The notes under the pieces were generated by a model. It had not been told where the DNA came from. It did not search any database and saw only the letters and a program-made list of their open reading frames with translations. The position numbers were made by a program, and so were the translations under genes. DNA of 64,000 bases from Streptomyces neyagawaensis (GTDB lineage Bacteria > Actinomycetota > Actinomycetes > Streptomycetales > Streptomycetaceae). Below, in pieces: positions 44,105-51,502 of this stretch; within the stretch, counting starts at the first letter, position 1, and each line of letters starts with the position of its first letter. The stretch is from contig NZ_JAMGBG010000048.1 in assembly GCF_023516595.1 (NCBI RefSeq), positions 62,001 through 126,000 of the forward strand, in the 5' to 3' direction.

Positions 44105-45031
44105 CTACTGATCCGCGGGAGTGATGCGCCGGCCCGTGAGGCGCGTGGGCCGGATCGACACCCACATCTCGCGTGCACCGCCCGGCCATGGCTCCGTGTG
44201 TGCGCCCTGGGCGAGCCCACGCACGGTGTCGGGCTCCGTGACGACGTTCGCGGGGCCTGTCGCGAGCACGCTCCAGCCCTGGCTCATCGCTTCGTCGACG
44301 TGGTCGACCTCGAAGGCGACCTCCGCTCCGGCAGCCGCCGCGGGCACGGAGCCGGGCGCTGTCCGGAAGACGATCGCGTCGTCAACGACCTCGTAGTTGA
44401 CCGGGACGACCGCCGGGCGACCGTCCGGCGTCGACACGGCGATGCGCCCCACGCCGTGCGTGGACAGCAGGCGGTGGCATTCCTCCGGGCCGAGGTCCCG
44501 CAGCTGCGGATGCAGCAGTGCGTGCCCCTGACCGGGTGGCAGGTCGACGCCTGCCCCGCGCAGGGCCGTGGCGGTGGTGCCGAGAGCGGCGGCCAGACTG
44601 AGGAGAGTGGCCATGGTCGGGTCGGCCGGCTGTTCCTCCAGGTACGCCAGATAGCCCGGTGAGATGCGGGCCAGGCGAGCCGTTTCCTCCCGGCTGAGCC
44701 CGTGCCTCAGGCGTTCGACGGCCACCCGCCTCCCGATGTCGCCTGGGTTGGGTGTCCCGGTCGGCGCAGCGACTGCGGACATGGCCTCCGCCTCGCCGCC
44801 CATGTCCGGTCGAAAAGACCCGCGGGTGGTTCCGGGCTGCCTGTGCTCCACAGGCTTGATGTGTGCGTCGGGCCCGGGGAACACGAGCGTCACTTCGTCC
44901 GTGTCCGACCAGCGCACGTCGTAGGGGGGTGTTCCGTCCTTGTGGTGGAGTCCGACGATCTCGCCGTCGCGCCTGGTCGCGCCGGTCTTCTGGCTTTCGA
45001 TGACGAGTTGGTCGCCGAGGTGAGCTCGCAT
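44105..45031 (-). CDS. DUF1918-HTH-pyridoxamine oxidase-like three-domain protein
   Basis: 308 aa from ATG 45031 (MRAHLGDQLVIESQKTG). Residues 1-60: DUF1918 (DGEIVGLHHKDGTPPYDVRW). Residues about 95-160: XRE-type HTH (VAVERLRHGLSREETARLAR, ISPGYLAYLEEQPADPTMAT). Residues 180-300: PNPOx-like split-barrel flavin domain (HGVGRIAVSTPDGRPAVVPV, YEVVDDAIVFRTAPGS). Likely a flavin- or F420-linked, possibly regulatory protein. Simple PNPOx-fold proteins (Rv0080) occur in the DosR regulon; the HTH link is notable. Divergent from the second CBS gene. Confidence 0.88.
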   Translation of the reverse strand: MRAHLGDQLVIESQKTGATRRDGEIVGLHHKDGTPPYDVRWSDTDEVTLVFPGPDAHIKPVEHRQPGTTRGSFRPDMGGEAEAMSAVAAPTGTPNPGDIGRRVAVERLRHGLSREETARLARISPGYLAYLEEQPADPTMATLLSLAAALGTTATALRGAGVDLPPGQGHALLHPQLRDLGPEECHRLLSTHGVGRIAVSTPDGRPAVVPVNYEVVDDAIVFRTAPGSVPAAAAGAEVAFEVDHVDEAMSQGWSVLATGPANVVTEPDTVRGLAQGAHTEPWPGGAREMWVSIRPTRLTGRRITPADQ

Positions 45032-45095
45032 GCTCGCCGCCCTCTCCTCAGAATGGTGCTGTATCCAACGTGCCACGCGGGACACGCCGCCGCAT

Positions 45096-45109
45096 GGGTC
45101 AACCGGCCC
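45096..45109. promoter_or_regulatory. Candidate DevR/OsdR-type palindrome between divergent genes
   Basis: GGGTCAACCGGCCC fits GGGNC-N4-GNCCC at all eight fixed positions. It is 65 bp upstream of the DUF1918-HTH-PNPOx start and 68 bp upstream of the CBS-BON start, a sensible place to act on both. Confidence 0.4.
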
Positions 45110-45176
45110 CTATCCGCGGTGGCGGGCTGAGCCGACTGGATGTCAGGTGGTCACGGACCCGGACGGGAGAGGCGAC

Positions 45177-45845
45177 ATGCAGCACCGAACGGTCGCGGAA
45201 CTCATGACCCGAGACGTCGTCAGGGCGCGGCGCGACCTACCGTTCAAGGAGATCGTCAGGCTGCTGGCGGACAACGACGTCACCGCTGTGCCCGTGGTGG
45301 ACGACCTGGACCGTCCCATGGGTGTGGTGTCCGAGGCGGACCTGCTGCGCAAGAGTGCCGACCAGGCCGACCCGTCGGGCAGGGTCCCTGTTCCCCACCT
45401 GGAGGCATGGGAGCGGGCCAAGGCCGAGGGCTCCCGCGCCGAGGAACTGATGTCGGCTCCCGCCGTGTGCGCACGCCCGGAGTGGAGCGTGGTGGAGGCC
45501 GCCCGCCTGATGGAGGCCCAGCACGTCAAGCGGCTGCCCGTCGTGGACGAGACGGACCGGCTGTTGGGCATCGTCAGCCGTGGCGACCTGCTGCGGATCT
45601 TTCTGCGCCATGACGACGCCATCCGCGACGAGATCACCGAGGAGGTGCTGCGACGCACGATGAGGCTTGCTCCCTCGGAGGTGACGGTCGAGGTGCGCGA
45701 CGGGCGGGTCGATCTCAGGGGCTCGGTCGAGTTCAGGAGTCTGATCCCCGTCATCGAGCGGCTCTGCCGGAGCGTCGACGGCGTGGTCTCGGTCGCCGAG
45801 CACCTCGTATACCGGACCGACGACGCCCGGCGGCCCCCGGCCTGA
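45177..45845 (+). CDS. CBS-pair and BON-domain protein (second copy)
   Basis: 222 aa from ATG 45177 (MQHRTVAELMTRDVVRARRD), GGGAGAGG upstream. Two CBS motifs (PVVDDLDRPMGVVSEADLLR; LMSAPAVCARPEWSVVEAAR; HVKRLPVVDETDRLLGIVSR) and a C-terminal BON domain (EVTVEVRDGRVDLRGSVEFR). Close in design to the protein at 43276; probably an old duplication. Likely senses AMP/ATP ratio or a related nucleotide under energy stress. Confidence 0.92.
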   Translation: MQHRTVAELMTRDVVRARRDLPFKEIVRLLADNDVTAVPVVDDLDRPMGVVSEADLLRKSADQADPSGRVPVPHLEAWERAKAEGSRAEELMSAPAVCARPEWSVVEAARLMEAQHVKRLPVVDETDRLLGIVSRGDLLRIFLRHDDAIRDEITEEVLRRTMRLAPSEVTVEVRDGRVDLRGSVEFRSLIPVIERLCRSVDGVVSVAEHLVYRTDDARRPPA

Positions 45846-45919
45846 GGGGCCGTCGCCGTCGGCGGCTGGGAGACGCGCGTGCCCGTTCCCGGGCCGCGGT
45901 CCGGCGGGCGCTCCCCCGC

Positions 45920-46378
45920 TCAGCCGGTTATCTCGACGCGGTGCGCTTTCCCCGTCTCGGTTTTCGGGACGCGCACCGTGAGGAGCCCGTTGGTCAGATC
46001 CGCGCTGACGTGCTCCGTGTCGGAGTTCGGCGGCAGAGTCGTGCGGTAGTCGAACTGTCCCGTGCGGCGGGTGTGCCTGCGGACCACCCCGGCGTGTTCC
46101 TTCTCCTTGATCTCACCGTGGATGTCCAGCTCGCCCTCGGTGACCTCCACGGTGATCTGTTCCTTGTCCGCGCCGGGAAGCTCCATCTCCACCACGTAGG
46201 CGTCCTCGGTGTCCACGACGTCGGCCAGCGGTGCCCATGGCACGGCCGTGCCGAGCTCGGGGTGGCCGCCGAGAGGGAAGAGCTCGTGCATGAGCTGGTC
46301 CATCCGGGTACGCAGATCGTCCAGCTCATGCAGGGCGGCCGAGAGCCCACCTCTGCTGTGTCGTACGGGATGTGTCAT
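45920..46378 (-). CDS. Hsp20/alpha-crystallin small heat-shock protein
   Basis: 152 aa from ATG 46378, with AAGGAGG upstream. The alpha-crystallin domain spans about 50-150 (VPWAPLADVVDTEDAYVVEM, ELPGADKEQITVEVTEGELD, the turn ADLTNGLLTVRVPKT). The usual IxI tail is reduced to VEITG. It is an ATP-independent holdase; HspX (Rv2031c) is the emblem gene of the DosR regulon. GGGCCGCAACACCC at 46458-46471 is a seven-of-eight match to the palindrome seen upstream of neighbours. Confidence 0.93.
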   Translation of the reverse strand: MTHPVRHSRGGLSAALHELDDLRTRMDQLMHELFPLGGHPELGTAVPWAPLADVVDTEDAYVVEMELPGADKEQITVEVTEGELDIHGEIKEKEHAGVVRRHTRRTGQFDYRTTLPPNSDTEHVSADLTNGLLTVRVPKTETGKAHRVEITG

Positions 46379-46515
46379 GGCCGATCCTCCTTGACCTGCT
46401 GTGTCCACCGTCGGTCACGCGGGCCATCCACTGTCGAGTGCTGGGCAGTCGAGTGCCGGGCCGCAACACCCCCATGCCCTCGATGCACGTGGGCCTTGAG
46501 GTATCACTTGCCTCC

Positions 46516-47907
46516 TCACCCCGATACGGACCCGCGCGGTCCGGACGCGGTTCGTTCCGGGCCCGAGGACCGTGCGGAAGCCGTCGCCGTCTGTTCCTCG
46601 ATACGCCGACGGACGCGGGCGGCGAGTGTGCTCAGCCGCTCGGAGGGCGTCACCCGGGGCGCGACCGGCGCCCGGATCCGTCGAGCTGCCGACGGAAGCC
46701 CGCCCAAATCCGCCGTGAACCTCTCCTGGCACTCGTCGAGCGTGGGCCTGGCGCCGACGCGCTGCCCGCCCCGCATCACCGTCTCCAACAACGCCCGGCC
46801 GGCGTCAGGGGGCCGCTCGTCGGCCAGACCGATCACGTCGGTGTATCCGGGGCAACGGAACACCTGCTTGGGGCCGGGTGCCGTCACTTTCGCCGAGGAC
46901 AGCTTCATCACGGGCCGTCCGTCGTACTCGACCATCTTGTACGCCGAGTCCAGATACGGTGCGTCGGCCGAGACCCCGACGCGGGTGCCGACGGCGTAGG
47001 TGTCGATCGGTGCTCCCGAGCGGACCAGGTCGTCCAGCGCGTACTCGTCGAGGCCGCCGCTGGCGACGATCCGCACCTCCGGCAGGCCCGCCTCGTCGAG
47101 GATCGACCGTGCCCGTACCGCAAGGGCCCCGAGGTCGCCGCTGTCCAGCCGTACGGCCGAGCCGGGCCCGCGATCCAGGTCCCGCAGCACGCGCGCGGCG
47201 ACGCGGACACCCTCCTCGGTGTCGTAGGTGTCCACCAGCAAGGTCACAGGCCCCGGGTGCGACCGCGCGAAAGCACGGAAGGCGTCCGTCTCCGCCTCGA
47301 ACGCCTCCACGAAGGAGTGAGCCATGGTGCCGATGGCGGGGATGCCCAGGGCGGTGGCCGCGGCCACGTTGCTGGTTCCGGCGAAGCCGACCATAGCGCC
47401 GAGGCGGGCGGCCTGGAATCCGGCCTGTGGGCCGTGGGTCCGCCGTAGGGAGAAGTCCACGAGCGGATGCCCCTCCGCCGCGAGGACGCATCGTGCGGCC
47501 TTCGAGGCGACGGCGGTCTGGTGGCTGAGCTGGTTGAGCACGTACGTCTCCACCAGCTGCGCCTGTGGGAGAGGCGCGGTGACCTCCAGCAGCGGCTCTC
47601 CGGCCAGCACGAGCCGTCCCTCCGGCACCGCCCGCACATCGCCGGTGAATTCCAGGCCGAGCAGGGGCTGAAGATCCCGTCGCGGCCGGTGCAGCGCGGA
47701 CGCGAAGGCGTCGACGTCGTCCGGGCCGACATGAAGGCCGGACAGGTACTCCAGAACCGGCTCCAGTCCCGCGGCGACCAGGAAGCCGCGCTCGGGAGGC
47801 AGGTCGCGGACGAAGAGGCTGAACGTCGCGGGGCCGGTCATCCCCTCCCTGAGGTAGGACATGACCATCGTCACTTCATACAGGTCGGTCGTGGTCGCAT
47901 CAGACAC
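46516..47907 (-). CDS. pncB: Nicotinate phosphoribosyltransferase
   Basis: 463 aa. Converts nicotinate plus PRPP (with ATP) to nicotinate mononucleotide in NAD salvage. Family motifs: TTDLYEVTMVMSYLREG at the N-terminus, the active-site His region LVDFSLRRTHGPQAG near residue 150, LVDTYDTEEGVRVAARV, VRLDSGDLGALAVRARSILD and VASGGLDEYALDDL. The Pro/Ser-rich tail after 430 is extra. PncB2 (Rv0573c) is a DosR-regulon member. Between Hsp20 and the Rv1733c-like gene, all minus strand, so an operon is possible. Confidence 0.93.
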   Translation of the reverse strand: MSDATTTDLYEVTMVMSYLREGMTGPATFSLFVRDLPPERGFLVAAGLEPVLEYLSGLHVGPDDVDAFASALHRPRRDLQPLLGLEFTGDVRAVPEGRLVLAGEPLLEVTAPLPQAQLVETYVLNQLSHQTAVASKAARCVLAAEGHPLVDFSLRRTHGPQAGFQAARLGAMVGFAGTSNVAAATALGIPAIGTMAHSFVEAFEAETDAFRAFARSHPGPVTLLVDTYDTEEGVRVAARVLRDLDRGPGSAVRLDSGDLGALAVRARSILDEAGLPEVRIVASGGLDEYALDDLVRSGAPIDTYAVGTRVGVSADAPYLDSAYKMVEYDGRPVMKLSSAKVTAPGPKQVFRCPGYTDVIGLADERPPDAGRALLETVMRGGQRVGARPTLDECQERFTADLGGLPSAARRIRAPVAPRVTPSERLSTLAARVRRRIEEQTATASARSSGPERTASGPRGSVSG

Positions 47908-47952
47908 CGGCGTCGCCTCCTCGGCTCGGCTCCCGTCCGGGTTCTGTGCCCA

Positions 47953-48558
47953 TCAGCGGCGGAAGCGCGCGGACCACAGGGGCTCGACCGCATCCCACTC
48001 GGCGTCCCACTGCGCGTACCTTCTCCGGTCCAGCACATGGCGCATGCCTGCCCGCGCCGCGTGGCACGCGGCGCCCACGCCGATCGCGGCCATACCGCCC
48101 ACGAACCAGCCCGTGGTCGTCGCGTTGAGTTCGTTCATCGGCGGAGTGGTGAGGCCGCCGTCCCGGTCCACCCACACCCGCACGGTGGCGCCCTTCGGGG
48201 TTCCCGACTTCACGAGGGTCGTCCCGGTCCGCACCGTGCCGTTGTCGTCGGTCCAGCGGACCTGCGCCTGCTGCTTCCCGCCCGTGGTGCCGTCCTTGAC
48301 GGTCGACGTCAGTCGGGCGGTGACCTCGTGCCGTTGCGCCGACTGGGCCTGCACGGTACGCATCGACGACTCGTACGCCGTGCGCCCCGCGCTGAGCGCG
48401 GCCACCGGCAGGCCGAGGACGAGGACCAGCATCAGCAAGCCCCGGAACCAGGACTCGAACCTGTCGGACGGACGTCGCAGCGGGTTCGCCCCCTTTGACG
48501 CACGCTCCTGGCGCGGCGGGAGCGGCTCGGACGCGTGCGGCGAATTCTGTGCGCTCAT
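47953..48558 (-). CDS. Rv1733c-like two-helix membrane protein
   Basis: 201 aa from ATG 48558 (MSAQNSPHASEPLPP). Two membrane helices, about 50-72 (FRGLLMLVLVLGLPVAALSA) and 150-170 (TTGWFVGGMAAIGVGAACHA), flank an extracytosolic domain (VRWTDDNGTVRTGTTLVKSG; KGATVRVWVDRDGGLTTPP). This is the arrangement of Rv1733c, a DosR-regulated protein, and of many Streptomyces paralogues. Function unknown. 45 bp upstream of pncB on the same strand. Confidence 0.88.
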   Translation of the reverse strand: MSAQNSPHASEPLPPRQERASKGANPLRRPSDRFESWFRGLLMLVLVLGLPVAALSAGRTAYESSMRTVQAQSAQRHEVTARLTSTVKDGTTGGKQQAQVRWTDDNGTVRTGTTLVKSGTPKGATVRVWVDRDGGLTTPPMNELNATTTGWFVGGMAAIGVGAACHAARAGMRHVLDRRRYAQWDAEWDAVEPLWSARFRR

Positions 48559-48635
48559 GACTCGGCCTCCAGCAGTCGCTGGTCCGTCCTGCACCACCTT
48601 GTCCCACCGTGGGACAGCACAGGCCTCCGGTCACG

Positions 48636-48649
48636 GGGCCGAAAGTCCC
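48636..48649. promoter_or_regulatory. Candidate DevR/OsdR-type palindrome upstream of the Rv1733c-like gene
   Basis: GGGCCGAAAGTCCC matches 11 of 14 bases of the core GGGACTTAAGTCCC commonly given for mycobacterial DosR sites. It is 78 bp upstream of the start codon, within a larger dyad (GGGGCCGAAAGTC at 48635-48647, GACTTCCGGCCCC at 48659-48671). A second perfect palindrome, GTCCCACCGTGGGAC, is at 48601-48615. Confidence 0.5.
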
Positions 48650-48713
48650 TGCGGGGACGACTTCCGGCCCCGCAAGAGCCGACCGTCGACGTGGTCCGTC
48701 TCCGCCCGTCCGG

Positions 48714-48959
48714 TCAGAGGCGGGGAACGACCGCGACCGGACAGGGCACGTGATGCGGTACCGCATGGTTGATCAACCCCAGTCGCAGGCCGAGGTGCCC
48801 CTGTCGTCCGCGACCTCCGACGACCAGCAGGTCCGCCTCGGAGGCCCCCACGGAACGTGAGCCGCACGGCCGTGCCGGGCGGCCTCGTCGGCGGCCCGAC
48901 CGACCGCCGCCAAGGTCCGCCTTGGACCCGGCGATGCCGACCACCAGGGGAATCGTCAC
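48714..48959 (-). pseudogene. Universal stress protein, internally deleted
   Basis: GTG 48959 follows GAGGAGGGCGG. The frame starts as a USP (VTIPLVVGIAGSKADL), then runs through 20 residues that make sense only in another frame (AVGRAADEAARHGRAAHV), and resumes with the normal USP end SEADLLVVGGRGRQGHLGLR, AVPHHVPCPVAVVPRL. About 100 residues of the middle are missing and the core is shifted. Probably a non-functional relic; an 81-aa product is still possible. Confidence 0.65.
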
Positions 48960-49177
48960 CGTCCCGCCCTCCTCTCGGACGGCCGTCGAGCAGGATTCCG
49001 CGTTTCCGTCCCTCTCCGTCCACATGCGCCGGGGAGGGGATTGGGGTACTCCTCGAACGAGGGAAACCCGTGCGCCGCACCCGGCATACCGACGACGTCC
49101 GGACCGTCCACACCGTCGGACTCGTTCACCGTCATCCCCCGTCATTTCCAGCTTCGTACGAGACGGAGGCCGCCGCC

Positions 49178-49483
49178 ATGCAGCCAGTCGTCCCCGTGGG
49201 CCTGGACCACCACGTCACGGAAGAGACCACTCAGTACACGCGCCAGGAGCCGGGCACGGCGCCCCGCCCCTGGCGCGAGAAGTACCGGCAGCCGGACGAG
49301 GCGGCCGACGGCATCCGTCTCGAAAGCCCTGCCAAGGCCGAGGTACTGGCTGCCGTGGACGCCGCGTTGCTCGTCGTCGGCCGACGCGAACACCGTCCGG
49401 GTCCGGCGCCCCATCCGGGTCCCGTGGCGCAGACGGCCTCTCGTCACGGGCGCTGCCCCGTCGCCGTCGTCCCTCATGACTGA
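49178..49483 (+). pseudogene. Universal stress protein, truncated relic
   Basis: 101 aa from ATG 49178 with GACGGAGG upstream. The start (MQPVVPVGLD) and the end (LESPAKAEVLAAVDAALLVV, GRREHRPGPAPHPGPVAQTA, HGRCPVAVVPHD) are USP-like, but most of the domain between is absent. The stop lies 5 bp inside the next gene. It may still be expressed, but ATP binding looks lost. Confidence 0.6.
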
Positions 49484-51062
49484 GCCCGGCCCCAGCGGGA
49501 GGCCAGTGGGATCGCCGTCTCGGGCCGACGCGTCCGTGCTCCGGTCCAGTGACCGACACGACGGCGAGCCACTGCCGCGCGCGGAGGTGTGCGAGACCCA
49601 CACCGCCATCGTCTTCTTCGCCGGCGACCGCGCCTACAAGGTCAAGAAGCCGGTGGATCTGGGATTCCTGGACTACACGACGGTGACGGCCCGCCGGGCC
49701 GCGTGCGAGCGCGAAATCGCCCTCAACCGCCGCTTCGCCCCCGACGTCTATCTGGGTCCGGGTGAAGTCCACAGTCCCGGCGCGCAGGCACCCGAACCGC
49801 TCGTGGTGATGCGCCGGATGCCTGCGGACCGCCGCCTTTCCCGTCTGGTGCGGGAAGGGGCCACCGTCGACGATGCCCTGCGTGCCGTCGCCCGGCATCT
49901 TGCAGCGTGGCACGCGGACGCTCCCCGGAGCCGGGAAGTGGACGAGCAAGGCACACGGGACGCCCTGTCCTCGCGCTGGGAGGCCAGCTTCCAGCAGGTC
50001 CGCGCGTTGGCCGACGACGGGGTCGTGCCGGACGGGGTGGCGGAGGTGGAGCGGCTGGTACGCCGCTACCTCGCCGGCCGCAAGCGTTTGTTCGACTCCC
50101 GTATCGAGCAGGGACGGGTGGTCGACGGCCACGGCGATCTGCTCGCCGAGGACATCTTCTGCCTCGACGACGGCCCCCGCGTCCTGGACTGCCTGGAGTT
50201 CGACGACCGTCTGCGCTACGTCGACGGCCTCGACGACGCCGCGTTCCTCGCCATGGACCTGGAACAGCTCGGCGCCCCTCAGGCCGCGGCGTACTTCCTG
50301 GCCCGGTACGGCGAGTACTCCGGCGACCCCGCACCCCCTTCCCTGTGGCACCACTACGTCGCCTACCGCGCGTTCGTCCGCGCCAAGGTCTCCTTGATCC
50401 AGGCCCGCCAGGGCGCGCTGGGCGCGGAGGTGGCGTCACGGCGGCTGATCGCGACGGCGCTGCGCCACCTGCGTACCTCCGCCGTCGGCCTGACGCTCGT
50501 CGGCGGGCTGCCGGGCAGCGGCAAGTCCACCCTCTCCGGAGCGCTGGCCGACCGGCTGGGGGTCACGCTGCTCAGCAGCGACCGCCTCCGCAAAGAGCTG
50601 GCGGGGATCCCGGCTGAGCAGTCGGCGGCGGCCGGCTACGGCAGGGGCCTGTACACGCCGGAGTGGACGGCCAAGACCTACGCCGCTCTGCTCGACCGCG
50701 CGTCCACCCTGCTGTCCTCCGGCGAGTCCGTCGTCCTGGACGCCACTTGGTCCGACGTGTCACAGCGCGAAGCGGCTCTGCGCATGGCCGACCGCACCAG
50801 CGCCGACCTGGTGGCCCTGCACTGCCATGTGCCGGGCGACGTGTCAGCGGCCCGCCTGAGCACGCGGGCTCCCGGAGCCTCGGACGCCGACCTCGGCATC
50901 GCCACCGCCATGGCGGCCAGGGAACAGCCGTGGCCCGAGGCCGTCCCAGTCGACACCAGTGGCCCGCTGGAGTCTGCGGTGGCCCAGGCACTGGCTGCCG
51001 TACGACCATGGGGGACCGGCCAGGCACCGGTCTTCCGCCGCCCTTACATGGAGCCGGACTAG
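49476..51062 (+). CDS. Rv2004c-like APH-fold/AAA kinase fusion
   Basis: 528 aa from ATG 49476. Residues 30-340 are an aminoglycoside-phosphotransferase-like kinase fold (FFAGDRAYKVKKPVDLGFLD, catalytic VVDGHGDLLAEDIFCLDD, ECLEFDDRLRYVDGLDDAAF). Residues 350-510 are a P-loop kinase (LTLVGGLPGSGKSTLSGALA, LLSSDRLRKELAG, VVLDATWSDVSQREAALR). The same two-domain layout is found in Rv2004c, a DosR-regulon protein of unknown substrate. Overlaps the end of the USP relic. Confidence 0.9.
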   Translation: MTEPGPSGRPVGSPSRADASVLRSSDRHDGEPLPRAEVCETHTAIVFFAGDRAYKVKKPVDLGFLDYTTVTARRAACEREIALNRRFAPDVYLGPGEVHSPGAQAPEPLVVMRRMPADRRLSRLVREGATVDDALRAVARHLAAWHADAPRSREVDEQGTRDALSSRWEASFQQVRALADDGVVPDGVAEVERLVRRYLAGRKRLFDSRIEQGRVVDGHGDLLAEDIFCLDDGPRVLDCLEFDDRLRYVDGLDDAAFLAMDLEQLGAPQAAAYFLARYGEYSGDPAPPSLWHHYVAYRAFVRAKVSLIQARQGALGAEVASRRLIATALRHLRTSAVGLTLVGGLPGSGKSTLSGALADRLGVTLLSSDRLRKELAGIPAEQSAAAGYGRGLYTPEWTAKTYAALLDRASTLLSSGESVVLDATWSDVSQREAALRMADRTSADLVALHCHVPGDVSAARLSTRAPGASDADLGIATAMAAREQPWPEAVPVDTSGPLESAVAQALAAVRPWGTGQAPVFRRPYMEPD

Positions 51063-51245
51063 ACGAGCGGGTAACCCCGCCGGTGTTCGGGGTCGGCTCA
51101 CTGGTCTCCAGGTCGCGCCACCAGGTTTCGCGGGACGTGGCGCGCTGCCTCATGGCGGGCGTCCGGCGCGCTCAAGGTCGTACTGCACCGTGCGTGAGGG
51201 GTCACGCTGACGGGAGCTCGAAAAGGCCGTCCGGTCCCCTTTCCA

Positions 51246-51259
51246 GGGCCGTCCGGCCC
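51246..51259. promoter_or_regulatory. Candidate DevR/OsdR-type palindrome in the leader of the acetyl-CoA/PDH-like operon
   Basis: GGGCCGTCCGGCCC is the centre of the near-perfect dyad CCAGGGCCGTCCGGCCCTGG (51243-51262). It lies 244 bp upstream of the acetyl-CoA synthetase start, in a 440-bp gap (51063-51502) that shows no other gene; a weak minus-strand frame ending at 51202 was not accepted. Confidence 0.4.
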
Positions 51260-51502
51260 TGGAACTCGCAGGCGAGCGGCAGTGCCATGGAGATCAGCCG
51301 AGGGCACCAGGAGACACGGCGAAGCGGAGTGACACCGCGCACCGTGCGATTCAGGCCCGCAAGAAGCGGGTGGCCCTCGGCTCCATGAATGCCGGCAACG
51401 ACCACCGCCGGCCGCCTCGGGCCGTGCCCGTCCGGCGGAAATGCGGCCGGAGCCGGGCTCGGCGACCCTGGAGATCAGGGAACAGTGCCGGGAGGAGCGC
51501 CC

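Noticed and set aside
51202..51405. Short minus-strand frame ending GLFELPSA
   Set aside because: Only 67 codons, no family, no ribosome site, in the leader of the acsA operon.
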